Below, one piece after another: positions 35,538 to 46,258 of a DNA stretch of 64,000 nt. The notes under the pieces are model-generated. The model worked only from the letters and a program-made list of their open reading frames with translations, did not search any database and was not told the origin of the DNA. Position numbers and translations under genes: made by a program. How positions within the stretch are numbered: position 1 is the first letter of the stretch; each line of letters opens with the position of its first letter. Source of the DNA: Pseudomonas mosselii (GTDB lineage: Bacteria; Pseudomonadota; Gammaproteobacteria; Pseudomonadales; Pseudomonadaceae); contig NZ_CP081966.1 in assembly GCF_019823065.1 (NCBI RefSeq), forward strand, positions 1,326,001-1,390,000. Direction: 5' to 3'.

Positions 35538-37157
35538 TCAGGCCGCCACCTCGCTATGCGGCTCGAAACTGTCGGCCCGGGCCAACTGCCACATCCGCGA
35601 ATAAAACTGCCCATTGACCTCGCCGGTGAGCAGTTCGCCCGGCTTGAGGAACACGTGCATCTGCGAGAACAGCTTGATCTCGGTGGCCGAGATGCGCCGC
35701 ACCAGGTGCTTGGCCTCCAATTGCGCCGGATGTTCCAGGCCCGCCGCGGCGAGCATCTCGGCCAGGGCGCGCAGGGTGTTGTGGTGGAAGTTCAGCACCC
35801 GCTGGGCCTTGTCCGGCACCACCAGCGCACGCTGGCGCAGGGCGTCCTGGGTGGCCACGCCGGTCGGGCACTTGTTGGTGTGGCAGCTCTGCGACTGGAT
35901 GCAGCCGATGGCGAACATGAAACCGCGCGCCGAGTTGGCCCAGTCGGCGCCGATGGCCAGCACGCTGGCGATGTCGAAGGCGCTGACGATCTTGCCGCTG
36001 GCGCCGAGCTTGATCTTGTCGCGCAGGTTCAGGCCGACCAGGGTGTTGTGCACGAACAGCAGGCCCTCGCGCAGCGGCACGCCGATATGGTCGGTGAACT
36101 CCACCGGGGCGGCGCCGGTGCCGCCTTCCTTGCCGTCGACGACGATGAAGTCGGGCAGGATGCCGGTCTCCAGCATGGCCTTGGCGATGCCCATGAATTC
36201 CCATGGGTGGCCCAGGCAGAACTTGAAGCCCACCGGCTTGCCGCCGGACAGCTCACGCAGCTGGGCGATGAACTGCATCATCTCGATCGGGGTCGAGAAG
36301 GCGCTGTGGCGTGATGGCGAGATGCAGTCCTCGCCCATCATGACGCCACGGGTCTCGGCGATTTCCCGGGTCACCTTGTGCTTGGGCAGGATGCCGCCAT
36401 GGCCGGGCTTGGCGCCCTGGCTCATCTTGATCTCGATCATCCGCACCTGCGGGTTCTGCGCCTGGACGGCGAAGCGCTCGGGGTCGAAGCGGCCGTCCGC
36501 GGTGCGGCAGCCGAAGTAGCCGCTGCCCAGTTCCCAGACCAGGTCGCCGCCATGTTCGCGGTGGTAGGGGCTGATGCTGCCTTCGCCGGTGTCGTGGTGG
36601 AAATTGCCCAGCTTGGCGCCCTGGTTGAGGGCCCGGATGGCGTTGGCGCTGAGCGAGCCGAAGCTCATGGCCGAGATGTTGAAGATCGACGCCGAGTACG
36701 GCTGGGTGCACTGCGGGCCGCCGACGCTGACGCGAAAGCTCGCCGGGTCGGCCAACGGCGCGGGGCGCATGGAGTGGCCGATGAACTCGAAGCCCGACTC
36801 GTAGACGTCGATCAAGGTACCGAAGGGTTTGTCCGAGGCTTCGTTCTTGGCCCGGGCGTAGACCAGTGAGCGCTGGGCGCGGGAGAAGGGCAGCGCGTCG
36901 CTGTCGGATTCCAGCAGGTACTGGCGGATCTCCGGGCGGATGCCCTCGACCAGGTAGCGGATGTTGCCCAGGATCGGGTAGTTGCGACGGACCGCGTGGC
37001 GTTGCTGGAGCAGGTCGAACACGCCAATCAGGCTGAGTACCCCGGTGGTCAGGGTGAACGGCCACAACCAGTCGTGGGCGAGGAACGGCAGGCTGGCGAG
37101 GGTGAACAGCACGCAGGCGGCGAAGAAGGCGTAACGGCTGAGGAGTGACAGGCTCAT
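35538..37157 (-). CDS. Membrane-anchored FMN-binding glutamate-synthase-family protein
   Basis: A 539-residue protein: two N-terminal transmembrane helices (about 8-26 and 31-48), then the FMN/iron-sulfur synthase domain of glutamate synthase (SAMSFGSLSANAIRALNQGA, VDGKEGGTGAAPVEF). Cys419, Cys425 and Cys430 (CIQSQSCHTNKC) have the spacing of the GltS [3Fe-4S] cluster. It lacks the glutaminase domain and a GltD partner, so is not a complete glutamate synthase. The reaction is unknown; a membrane-linked oxidoreductase is inferred. AAGGA precedes ATG. It diverges from rpmE2. Confidence 0.88.
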   Translation of the reverse strand: MSLSLLSRYAFFAACVLFTLASLPFLAHDWLWPFTLTTGVLSLIGVFDLLQQRHAVRRNYPILGNIRYLVEGIRPEIRQYLLESDSDALPFSRAQRSLVYARAKNEASDKPFGTLIDVYESGFEFIGHSMRPAPLADPASFRVSVGGPQCTQPYSASIFNISAMSFGSLSANAIRALNQGAKLGNFHHDTGEGSISPYHREHGGDLVWELGSGYFGCRTADGRFDPERFAVQAQNPQVRMIEIKMSQGAKPGHGGILPKHKVTREIAETRGVMMGEDCISPSRHSAFSTPIEMMQFIAQLRELSGGKPVGFKFCLGHPWEFMGIAKAMLETGILPDFIVVDGKEGGTGAAPVEFTDHIGVPLREGLLFVHNTLVGLNLRDKIKLGASGKIVSAFDIASVLAIGADWANSARGFMFAIGCIQSQSCHTNKCPTGVATQDALRQRALVVPDKAQRVLNFHHNTLRALAEMLAAAGLEHPAQLEAKHLVRRISATEIKLFSQMHVFLKPGELLTGEVNGQFYSRMWQLARADSFEPHSEVAA

Positions 37158-37278
37158 ACGGTGTCCTTGCGAATGGCTCGGTCAGGCTCAGGGGCCTGGG
37201 GCAAACCCCGACCATAGCCCGTTTGGGCGCTGGGGGAAAAATGAAAATTGGGGTATCGAAAATCATTCGCGATGAGAT

Positions 37279-37293
37279 ATGTTATAAAGTATC
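37279..37293 (+). promoter_or_regulatory. Zur-like operator of rpmE2
   Basis: ATGTTATAAAGTATC, 25-39 bp before the rpmE2 start; 14 of 15 bases equal the site at znuD. Confidence 0.75.
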
Positions 37294-37317
37294 CATAACT
37301 TACAGGAGATTGCCCCC

Positions 37318-37575
37318 ATGAAAGCTGGTATCCACCCTGCCTATCGCCCCGTGCTGTTCCACGACACTGCCGCCGATGTGTTCTTCCTGATCGGCTCGAC
37401 CGTCGAGACCGACCGCACCCAGGTGCACAGCGATGGGCAGACCTATCCGTACGTGGCGCTGGATGTCTCCAGTGCCTCGCATCCGGTGTACACCGGGCAG
37501 CAGCGCAAGACCACGGTCGAAGGGCGGGTGGCCGGGTTCAACAAGCGCTTCGCCGGTTTCCAGGCCAAGCGTTGA
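37318..37575 (+). CDS. rpmE2: Type B ribosomal protein L31 (zinc-independent paralogue)
   Basis: An 85-residue L31 ([16 protein letters not shown]...TEGR-type C-terminus) without a single cysteine, so it lacks the CxxC zinc site of standard L31. Such C-minus paralogues replace zinc-binding L31 under zinc starvation, freeing zinc, and are normally repressed by Zur. AGGAGA (37304-37309) precedes ATG. The Zur-like box upstream supports this role. It ends eight bases from the convergent lhr stop. Confidence 0.95.
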   Translation: MKAGIHPAYRPVLFHDTAADVFFLIGSTVETDRTQVHSDGQTYPYVALDVSSASHPVYTGQQRKTTVEGRVAGFNKRFAGFQAKR

Positions 37576-37583
37576 TCGCGTAG

Positions 37584-40500
37584 TCAAACAGACGGTGCGT
37601 CGCGCAACAGATGCTGGCGCCATTGCGCCTGTTCGGTGGCTGGCGCATCGACAAGAAACTGGTACTTGCCCGCCACCCGGGTGGCCACCGCGACACCCTC
37701 CCGGTACAGGACGCGGTTGCCCGCCACCGCCGTTACCTTGGCCCCAGGCAACAAGGTACCCACCAGGTTCAACGGATCGCAGCCGCTGACCACCACCAGC
37801 TCGCCTTGCGGTGAGCGCCTGCGTACCTGGCGCAATAGCCCCACCGCTTCGGGCAAGGCGAACTGCTCCCCCGCCAGCCCGGCGATAAAGCGCCCGCCAC
37901 GGATCTCGCCGCGGGCCTCGAGGCGGTGGTAGCAGCGCAACAGGTCGCGCCACGGCGGCAGCACATCGCTCTCGCGCTCCAGCAGGCGCCAGCAGACGAC
38001 GCCATAGCGGCGCAGCAGGCTGCGGGCGACATGCTCCAGGCGCTTGCCTGCATCCACTGCAACGCTCGAACGGCGCAGCAGCGCCCAGCGTCCGGCGTGG
38101 ACCATGCTGCTCGACAGCGCCGGATGGCCGCGGCGGCTGTTACGCGAAGCGCGCTTGGCCGCCGGAGTGATCAGGCTGCGCAGGCCACTGAAAGCATCGG
38201 CGCTGGCCAAGCCCGATCCGACCAGCTCCTGCAGGGCCGACTCCAGCTCGCTGGGTAGCAGATGAGCTTCGTGGGCCAGCTCATCGAAGAACAAGGCGCC
38301 TTGTTCCTGCAGCGTCTGCAACACCCGCCGTGCGCGTGCACCCAGTTGTTCGAGGTCCGGAGTGGGCGCCAGGCTGCGCCACAGTTCCAGGTGCTCGCGG
38401 GGCAGCAGCACCAGCGGCGTGCTGGCCAGGGTGCTGGCTGACAGCGTGGACGCCAGCCGGCTCCAGGCCCACTGGCCACTGCGACAGGCGTCGTCCAGCC
38501 AGTGCGGGCTGTAGCCCTTGATCCGTGCCGGCAACAGGTCGCTTTCCCAGGCCCCGGCGGCGGCTGGGAAACCTTGCAGTTGGGCGAGCACTTCGCCCAG
38601 CGCCTGCGGCCCGCGCAGGCGTGTTTCGCCGCCCAGGTGCTGCCAGTCGAACAAAAACCTCATGAAGTCCTGCAGGCTGACCGGCTCGATTTCCTGGCGC
38701 AGGCGCTTGACCGTGTAGCGGTGGATGCGTGCCAGTAGATGCCGCTCGCACCACTGCGGGCCGGTCTGGCCTGGGCTGAAGTGGCCACGCATCACATAGC
38801 CTTCGCCTTCCAGGCGGGCCAGGGCCTGTTCGGCATTACCCGCTGCCTGTGCAAGCGGATCGATGAGCTCGGGCAAGGTTAGCGGCCCGAAGCCACTGAG
38901 TCGGGCGCGCAGCAACTCGACCAGGGCCGTGTCGAGGTCCCATACATCGGCGAAACCCGGCAGCACCGCAACGTCCGGGGCCGGGCGTGCCTCGGGATAC
39001 AGGATCCGCATCGCTTGCAGGCGCTCGCGGGCGAACCACAGGCGTCGCTCCCCAACATCCAGATGACAGGCACGCCCTGCCTTGGCCAGCTGCAACAGCA
39101 GCTGCGACCAACCGTGATTGACCTCGACTTCAGGTTGGGCAATGGCACCCAGGCTCATCAGCGCCTCATGCATTTCGTCAGCGTTGCTCGCCTGTGGCCA
39201 GGCCTCGGCCTGTACCGCGGCGATGGCATCGCCGTCCAGCGCACCCAGGTCGTCGGCGCTGTGCACCTCGTTCCAGCGTCGGTTGAGCACGGCCTGGGTA
39301 CGCCGTTCCTCCAAGGGCGCGTCATCGAGGAAGGTATAGGGCCGAGCGTTGAGGATGGCGGATGCCAGCGGCGACGGGGCCGACAGGTCGCGACTGAGCA
39401 GGCGCACCTCGTCGTTTTCCATGCGCCGCAACAACGCCAGCCAGCCCTCGCTGTCCATGGCCTCGTGCAGGCAGTCGTCGAGGGTCTGTTGCACCAGCGG
39501 GTGATCGGGGATCTGGCGTTCGCCGACAATGTTTTCCAGGCAGGCGATCTGGTCGGGGAACACTGCGGCAACCAAGTCCTCGCCCTTCATGCGCTGGATC
39601 TGCGGCGCCACCTTGCGTCCGCCCACATAGCGCGGCAACGCCAGGGCCACCGCCGCATTCCTGCGCCAGCGCACGCCGAACAGCGGCGCATCGAGCAGGG
39701 CCTGGACCAGGATCGGCTCCGCGGTGCTGCTGTGCAGGTAGCGCCACACTTCGTCCAGGGCGAAGCTGTGGCTGGTGGACAGCGACAGCACGATGGCGTC
39801 CTCGCTGGCCGCCGCCTGCAGCTCGAAATTGAACGTACGGCAGAAGCGCTTGCGCAGGGCCAGGCCCCAGGCCCGGTTGACCCGGCTGCCGAAGGGCGAG
39901 TGAATGATCAGCTGGGTACCGCCGGACTCGTCGAAGAAGCGCTCCATGACCAGTGTCTGCTGCGAAGGCAGGGCGCCCAGCACCTGCCAGGTGCGGCCCA
40001 GGTAGTCGAGCAGTTGCGCGGCGCAGGTTTCATCCAGGGTATAGGTCGCTTGCAGCCAGGCGCGCATCTGCGGACCATCGCTGGCCTGCAATTGCAGGTC
40101 GATCCGCTGCTGCAGGCGGGCCACCGCGGCGGACAGCTCGTCACTGCGCCCCGGCGCCTCCCCCAGCCAGAACGGGATGGTCGGCGGCAGGCCGTGGGCG
40201 TCTTCGACCCGCACTCGACCAGGTTCGACCCGCAGGATGCGATAGGAGGCATTGCCCAGCTGGAAGATATCGCCGGCGATGCTCTCCACCGCGAAGTCTT
40301 CGTTGACGCTGCCGATGTTCAGCGCCTGGGGTTCGAGCAGCACGGCATAGTCGGCGGTTTCGGGGATGGTGCCGCCGCTGGTCAGGGCGGTCAACTGGCT
40401 GCCACGGCGCCCACGCAGGGTGTGGTTCAGCGCATCACGGTGCAGGTAGGCGCTGCGGATGCCCTGGCGACCGTTGAAGCCCTCGGCAAGCATGCGCAGC

Positions 40501-41870
40501 AGGGCCTGGTAGTGGCCTTCGTCGAGCAGGGCGTAGGGACTGGCTCGGCGTAGCAGGTCGAACAGCGCCCGTTCTTCCCACGGTTGGTTGCCGACCTCGG
40601 CGATGATCTGCTGGGCCAGTACATCCAGTGGCGCCGCCGGGATGTGCAGTTCGTCCAGCTCGCCCTGGCGCACGCAGTCGAGCAGGGCGACACACTCGAT
40701 CAAATCGTCCCGTGAGGTGGGAAACAGGCGCCCCTTGGGCACGCCGTCGACCTGGTGGCCGGAGCGTCCGACGCGCTGCAGGAAGGCAGCGATCGAACCC
40801 GGTGAGGCGATCTGGCAGACCAGGTCGACCTCACCGATATCGATTCCCAGCTCCAGCGAGGCGGTGGCCACCAGCACCTGCAGTTCGCCGCCCTTGAGGC
40901 GCTGCTCGGCGGCCAGGCGATGCTCCTTGGCCAGGCTGCCGTGGTGCGCTGCCACCGCGTGGTTGCCCAGGCGCTCGCCAAGGTGACGGGTCAGGCGCTC
41001 GGCCAGGCGCCGGGTGTTGACGAACACCAGGGTGGTGCGGTGCTCGCGGGCGAGGGTGGCGAGGCGGTCGTAGACCAGGTCCCAGACATCCGTGGCCATC
41101 ACCGCGCCCAGCGGCACGGGTGGCACTTCCAGGGCCAGGTCACGATGGCGGGCATGGCCGATATCGACGATGGCGCAGGGACGTTCCTGCCCGACCAGGA
41201 AACGCGCCACGCGCTCCACTGGGCGCTGCGTGGCGGACAGGCCGATGCGCCGCAGCGGCCGGCCAGTCAGGGCCTGCAGACGCTCAAGGGTCAGCGCCAG
41301 GTGGCAACCGCGCTTGTTGCCGGCCAGCGCGTGGATCTCGTCGACGATCACCGTGTGCACGTTGGCCAGCCCCTCGCGGCCCGAGGCCGAGCCCATCAGC
41401 ACATAGAGTGATTCCGGCGTGGTCACCAGGATATGCGGCGCCAGCTTGCGCATGGCCGCGCGCTCCTTCTGCGGGGTATCGCCGGTGCGTACGGCGGTGG
41501 TGATGCGCGGGGCTTTGAGACCAGACTGTTCGAGTTGCCCGCCGATGCCTGCGAGCGGCGCGTCGAGGTTCAAGCGGATGTCATTGGACAGCGCCTTGAG
41601 CGGTGAGACGTAGACGACCAGGGTCTGCGCCGGCAGTTCGCCGCCTTGTGCCAGGCCCTGGCGAAACAGCTCGTCGAGCACGGCGAGGAAGGCGCTGAGG
41701 GTCTTGCCCGAGCCGGTCGGGGCGGCCAGCAGCATCGACTGGCCACCGTGGATCAACGGCCAGGCGCCGGCCTGGGCCTCGGTGACCGTGGCGAATCGCT
41801 GGTGGAACCAGGTGGCGACGGCGGGGTGGAACAGGCCGAGCACCGGGTGTTGCGGGGCAGGGAGGTTCAT
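37584..41870 (-). CDS. lhr: Lhr-family large ATP-dependent helicase
   Basis: A 1428-residue superfamily 2 helicase: Walker A APTGSGKT (Lys56), DEIH box (177-180), LVFVNTRRLAERLTRHLG and QRVGRSGHQVDG of the second RecA domain, then the Lhr-specific winged-helix/core and long C-terminal region. Lhr unwinds DNA and RNA-DNA hybrids 3'-5' and is linked to DNA repair; the C-terminal part resembles AlkZ-type DNA glycosylase domains in known Lhr proteins. The whole reading frame is intact. Monocistronic by context. Confidence 0.92.
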   Translation of the reverse strand: MNLPAPQHPVLGLFHPAVATWFHQRFATVTEAQAGAWPLIHGGQSMLLAAPTGSGKTLSAFLAVLDELFRQGLAQGGELPAQTLVVYVSPLKALSNDIRLNLDAPLAGIGGQLEQSGLKAPRITTAVRTGDTPQKERAAMRKLAPHILVTTPESLYVLMGSASGREGLANVHTVIVDEIHALAGNKRGCHLALTLERLQALTGRPLRRIGLSATQRPVERVARFLVGQERPCAIVDIGHARHRDLALEVPPVPLGAVMATDVWDLVYDRLATLAREHRTTLVFVNTRRLAERLTRHLGERLGNHAVAAHHGSLAKEHRLAAEQRLKGGELQVLVATASLELGIDIGEVDLVCQIASPGSIAAFLQRVGRSGHQVDGVPKGRLFPTSRDDLIECVALLDCVRQGELDELHIPAAPLDVLAQQIIAEVGNQPWEERALFDLLRRASPYALLDEGHYQALLRMLAEGFNGRQGIRSAYLHRDALNHTLRGRRGSQLTALTSGGTIPETADYAVLLEPQALNIGSVNEDFAVESIAGDIFQLGNASYRILRVEPGRVRVEDAHGLPPTIPFWLGEAPGRSDELSAAVARLQQRIDLQLQASDGPQMRAWLQATYTLDETCAAQLLDYLGRTWQVLGALPSQQTLVMERFFDESGGTQLIIHSPFGSRVNRAWGLALRKRFCRTFNFELQAAASEDAIVLSLSTSHSFALDEVWRYLHSSTAEPILVQALLDAPLFGVRWRRNAAVALALPRYVGGRKVAPQIQRMKGEDLVAAVFPDQIACLENIVGERQIPDHPLVQQTLDDCLHEAMDSEGWLALLRRMENDEVRLLSRDLSAPSPLASAILNARPYTFLDDAPLEERRTQAVLNRRWNEVHSADDLGALDGDAIAAVQAEAWPQASNADEMHEALMSLGAIAQPEVEVNHGWSQLLLQLAKAGRACHLDVGERRLWFARERLQAMRILYPEARPAPDVAVLPGFADVWDLDTALVELLRARLSGFGPLTLPELIDPLAQAAGNAEQALARLEGEGYVMRGHFSPGQTGPQWCERHLLARIHRYTVKRLRQEIEPVSLQDFMRFLFDWQHLGGETRLRGPQALGEVLAQLQGFPAAAGAWESDLLPARIKGYSPHWLDDACRSGQWAWSRLASTLSASTLASTPLVLLPREHLELWRSLAPTPDLEQLGARARRVLQTLQEQGALFFDELAHEAHLLPSELESALQELVGSGLASADAFSGLRSLITPAAKRASRNSRRGHPALSSSMVHAGRWALLRRSSVAVDAGKRLEHVARSLLRRYGVVCWRLLERESDVLPPWRDLLRCYHRLEARGEIRGGRFIAGLAGEQFALPEAVGLLRQVRRRSPQGELVVVSGCDPLNLVGTLLPGAKVTAVAGNRVLYREGVAVATRVAGKYQFLVDAPATEQAQWRQHLLRDAPSV

Positions 41871-41943
41871 GGGTTGGTTATGGCGGGTTGCCGGCGACTT
41901 GGCAAGGGGCCGTTCGTCCGCCTGTTCCGGAGTTGCCGATTAC

Positions 41944-41964
41944 GCGTGGGCTTGCCCCGCGATA
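41944..41964 (+). repeat. Partial REP element
   Basis: GCGTGGGCTTGCCCCGCGATA, a shortened REP without partner, upstream of the Nudix gene. Confidence 0.6.
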
Positions 41965-42012
41965 GGGCCTGGTCAGGTATTCTGCGGCCCTTCATCTGCT
42001 CGTGAGTCCAGC

Positions 42013-42426
42013 ATGTCCAACACCATCCGTATCGCCGCCGCTTTGCTCATCGACCTGCAAGGCCGCACCCTGCTGGTCCGCAAACGCGGCACCCAGGCGT
42101 TCATGCAGCCCGGCGGCAAGATCGATGCGGGCGAGTCGCCGGCCCAGGCGCTGGTGCGCGAGCTGCACGAGGAGCTGGGCTTGTGCGTCGATCCGGCCCA
42201 GGCCGTTCACTTGGGCCGTTTCAGTGCCCCGGCCGCCAACGAACCGGGCTTCGAAGTGCAGGCCGAGTTGTTTCGCGTCCAATGCGTCGAGACGGTAAGC
42301 CCGGCGGCGGAAATCGAAGAGGTGACCTGGCTGTCCGCCGACCAGGCGACGGACCTGGATCTGGCCCCTCTGACTCGCGACCTGATCCTGCCGCTGTGGC
42401 GCGAAGGCCTCAACGTACCGCGCTGA
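42013..42426 (+). CDS. Nudix hydrolase
   Basis: A 137-residue pyrophosphohydrolase with a perfect Nudix box, G-x5-E-x7-REUxEExGU (GKIDAGES...RELHEELGL, residues about 38-60). The substrate (nucleotide sugar, oxidised nucleotide, other) is not identifiable. ATG 42013 gives the compact family length; the ribosome-binding site is weak. Its 3' end overlaps the 3' end of convergent metR by 17 bp. Confidence 0.9.
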   Translation: MSNTIRIAAALLIDLQGRTLLVRKRGTQAFMQPGGKIDAGESPAQALVRELHEELGLCVDPAQAVHLGRFSAPAANEPGFEVQAELFRVQCVETVSPAAEIEEVTWLSADQATDLDLAPLTRDLILPLWREGLNVPR

Positions 42427-43327
42427 CCCCGTCCAGGGTGGCGAACGAGGTGTCCTTGGCGGTCAGCAGGAAGTCGCGCATGTATGGCGCATCGAGCATG
42501 TCGGTGCGCACTGCGGCGTAGAGCGTGGCGAACAACCCTTTCTCGCCCAGGCGCTTGCCCTTCACGTAGCCCCGCGAGCTGTACTCGTGCAGCGCCCAGT
42601 GCGGCATGCCGCACACGCCGCGGCCGCTGGCCACCAGTTGCATCATCATCACCGTCAGCTCCGAGGTGCGCACCGCCGCCGGCTCGATGTCGGCCGGCTC
42701 CAGGAAACGGGTGAAGATGTCCAGGCGGTCGCGCTCCACTGGGTAGGTGATCAGGGTCTGATCGAGCAGGTCCTGGGGCACGATGAACGGCTTGCTGGCC
42801 AGCGCATGCTGGTTGGCCACGGCGAGCATGGCCTCATAGGTGAATAGCGGCACGTAGGTGATGCCGGCCAGGTCCACGGGGTCGGAGGTCACCACCAGGT
42901 CCAGGTCGCCACGGGCCAGGGCCGGCAGCGGGGCGAAGGCGAAGCCCGAGGCCAGGTCCAGTTCCACCTCCGGCCAGGCGTCGCGGAACTGGTCGATGGT
43001 CGGCATCAGCCATTGGAAGCAGCTGTGGCACTCGATGGCCATGTGCAGGCGTCCGGCGGTGCCGCCGGCCAGGCGGGCGATATCGCGCTCGGCGCCGCGC
43101 AGCAGCGGCAGGGTGGCGTCGGCCAGTTGCAGCAGGCGCAGGCCGGCGCTGGTGAAGCGGATGGGCTTGGTCTTGCGCACGAACAGCGGCAGGCCCAGGC
43201 GCTCTTCCAACTCCTTGAACTGGTGTGACAGCGCTGACTGGGTCAGGTGCAGGCGCTCGGCGGCCTCCACAAGGCTGTCGGCTTCGCGTAGGGCATGAAG
43301 GGTTTTCAGGTGGCGGATTTCCAGCAC
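42410..43327 (-). CDS. metR: LysR-type regulator MetR
   Basis: A 305-residue LysR-family regulator of methionine synthesis genes that responds to homocysteine. The N-terminal helix-turn-helix (HLKTLHALREADSLVEAAER, LTQSALSHQFKELEERLG) and effector domain (IECHSCFQWLMPTIDQFRDA) match Pseudomonas MetR throughout. GTG 43327 has GGAG five bases upstream and gives the family length; the longer frame from 43390 is not supported. No met structural gene is adjacent. Confidence 0.93.
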   Translation of the reverse strand: MLEIRHLKTLHALREADSLVEAAERLHLTQSALSHQFKELEERLGLPLFVRKTKPIRFTSAGLRLLQLADATLPLLRGAERDIARLAGGTAGRLHMAIECHSCFQWLMPTIDQFRDAWPEVELDLASGFAFAPLPALARGDLDLVVTSDPVDLAGITYVPLFTYEAMLAVANQHALASKPFIVPQDLLDQTLITYPVERDRLDIFTRFLEPADIEPAAVRTSELTVMMMQLVASGRGVCGMPHWALHEYSSRGYVKGKRLGEKGLFATLYAAVRTDMLDAPYMRDFLLTAKDTSFATLDGVSAVR

Positions 43328-43524
43328 GACGGCTCCGTGAGCATTCTTTGAACTAAAACGAGTTGGCGTTGAGTTTCCCTCATGTTGCACTGTGCTGTCG
43401 ACAACCGGATATACACGACCGCTCGGCCGGGTTCACGAAACTGTCACGGTTTTGTGGCAGCGCGCCCGAACGGATTTCATCAGACTCGCGCTCTACTGGG
43501 GATCTGCATTCTGGTGTTTCTTTC

Positions 43525-44520
43525 ATGCGGGCTTTACTGCTTTTCTTCTTGCTGCTGGTCAGCGTGCCGGCGAGTTTCGCCGAGGGTCGCTGCGACGTCC
43601 ATGTGCCGGTGCAACGGGCCGAACTGGGTGAACTGAGCCTGGTCTACCAGAGCGTCGGCGCGCCCCGTGACCCGGCGCTGTTGCTGGTCATGGGCCTGGG
43701 CGGGCAGTTGATCCACTGGCCGGACGATGTGGTCGAGGCCTTGTGTCGCCAGGGTTTCAGGGTGATCCGCTACGACAACCGCGATGTCGGCCTGTCGCGC
43801 TGGAACCAACTGCCTGCCTCGGCCAACCTGACCGTCGAACTGCTGCGCTACAAGCTGGGGCTGCCGGTGTCGGCGCCTTATACCCTCACCGACATGGCCG
43901 GTGACGGTTTGCGCCTGATGGATGCCCTGGGGATCCGTCAGTTTCATGTGCTGGGGGTGAGCATGGGCGGCATGATCGCGCAGCACCTGGCGGCGATGGC
44001 CCCGGAGCGGGTGAGCAGCCTGACCCTGGTGATGTCCAGTTCGGGCGCTGCCGGCCTGCCGGCGCCGGATCCGGCTTTGGTGCAGTTGCTGGCGCGGCGC
44101 AGTGCGCCGAGCCGCGAGGTGGCCATCGAGCAGCAGGCCGATCTGCTGGCGGCACTGGGCAGCCCCGAGGTGCGGGATGACCGTGCCGCGCTGCTGGAAC
44201 AAGCTGCCGTGGCCTATGACCGGGCGTTCAATCCGGAAGGGGTCAAACGCCAGATCATGGCGATCCTTGCCGAACCCAGCCGGGTCGAACTGCTCAATCA
44301 ATTGCGGGTGCCGACGCTGGTGGTGCACGGCACCGCCGATCCCTTGTTGCCAGTGATGCACGGGGTGCATCTGGCGGCGCATATCCAGGGTAGCCAGTTG
44401 CGGCTGATTCCTGGGCTGGCGCATCGCTTTCAGGAGCCGTTCAAGGCGCCGTTGTTGGGGGCGGTTCTACCCTACCTGCAGGCGCATCGACAGGATGTCA
44501 CGCATATTGCCCGGCTTTAA
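43525..44520 (+). CDS. Exported alpha/beta-fold hydrolase
   Basis: A 331-residue hydrolase with a signal peptide ([19 protein letters not shown]). Nucleophile elbow GVSMGG (Ser about 150), oxyanion region MGLGGQ, acid/His region [10 protein letters not shown] and PGLAHRF are present, so it is probably an active esterase or related enzyme in the periplasm or outside. The substrate is unknown. The ribosome-binding site before ATG 43525 is weak, but the signal peptide supports the start. Confidence 0.85.
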   Translation: MRALLLFFLLLVSVPASFAEGRCDVHVPVQRAELGELSLVYQSVGAPRDPALLLVMGLGGQLIHWPDDVVEALCRQGFRVIRYDNRDVGLSRWNQLPASANLTVELLRYKLGLPVSAPYTLTDMAGDGLRLMDALGIRQFHVLGVSMGGMIAQHLAAMAPERVSSLTLVMSSSGAAGLPAPDPALVQLLARRSAPSREVAIEQQADLLAALGSPEVRDDRAALLEQAAVAYDRAFNPEGVKRQIMAILAEPSRVELLNQLRVPTLVVHGTADPLLPVMHGVHLAAHIQGSQLRLIPGLAHRFQEPFKAPLLGAVLPYLQAHRQDVTHIARL

Positions 44521-44565
44521 AGGCTCTCGCCGCAGGCCCGCTTCCAGCATCGTTTCGCGATAGGT

Positions 44566-44901
44566 TCAATGCATCCTTACCCAAACGCTCACCAGCACTG
44601 TCGCCGCCATCAGCCAGGCCACAGTGGCCAGCACCAGCGAAGCTTCCAGGCGCAGGCGATCGACCAGCACGTAGAGCGTCGCCAGATAGACGAAGTAGGG
44701 AATGATCGACCACATGCCGAACAGGATGGTGGCCTTCAGGTCTTCCAGCGACCGCCCCTTGCCGACGATATAGTGGGCGATCAGGGCAAAGGTGGGAAAC
44801 AGCGGCACCAAGCCGGCAATGTAATAGTTGCGGGTCTTCGACAGGATTGCCAGGAGCACCACCACCCCGGCGCCCAGGGCCGCTTTGAATACCAGGTCCA
44901 C
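44566..44901 (-). CDS. glpM: GlpM family membrane protein
   Basis: A 111-residue protein with about four transmembrane helices (LGAGVVVLLAILSKTRNYYIAGLVPLFPTFAL) matching GlpM, a small inner-membrane protein reported to be needed for efficient alginate production in P. aeruginosa. It starts at GTG 44901, 28 bp after aauR in the same direction, so may be read through from the aauSR transcript. The mechanism of GlpM is not known. Confidence 0.85.
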   Translation of the reverse strand: MDLVFKAALGAGVVVLLAILSKTRNYYIAGLVPLFPTFALIAHYIVGKGRSLEDLKATILFGMWSIIPYFVYLATLYVLVDRLRLEASLVLATVAWLMAATVLVSVWVRMH

Positions 44902-44929
44902 GTTTTCATTCCAGGATTGGGGTTGCCGA

Positions 44930-46254
<1,325 letters not shown>

Positions 46255-46258
<4 letters not shown>

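Noticed and set aside
39015..40553. 512-codon open frame antisense to lhr
   Set aside because: Shadow of the helicase gene.
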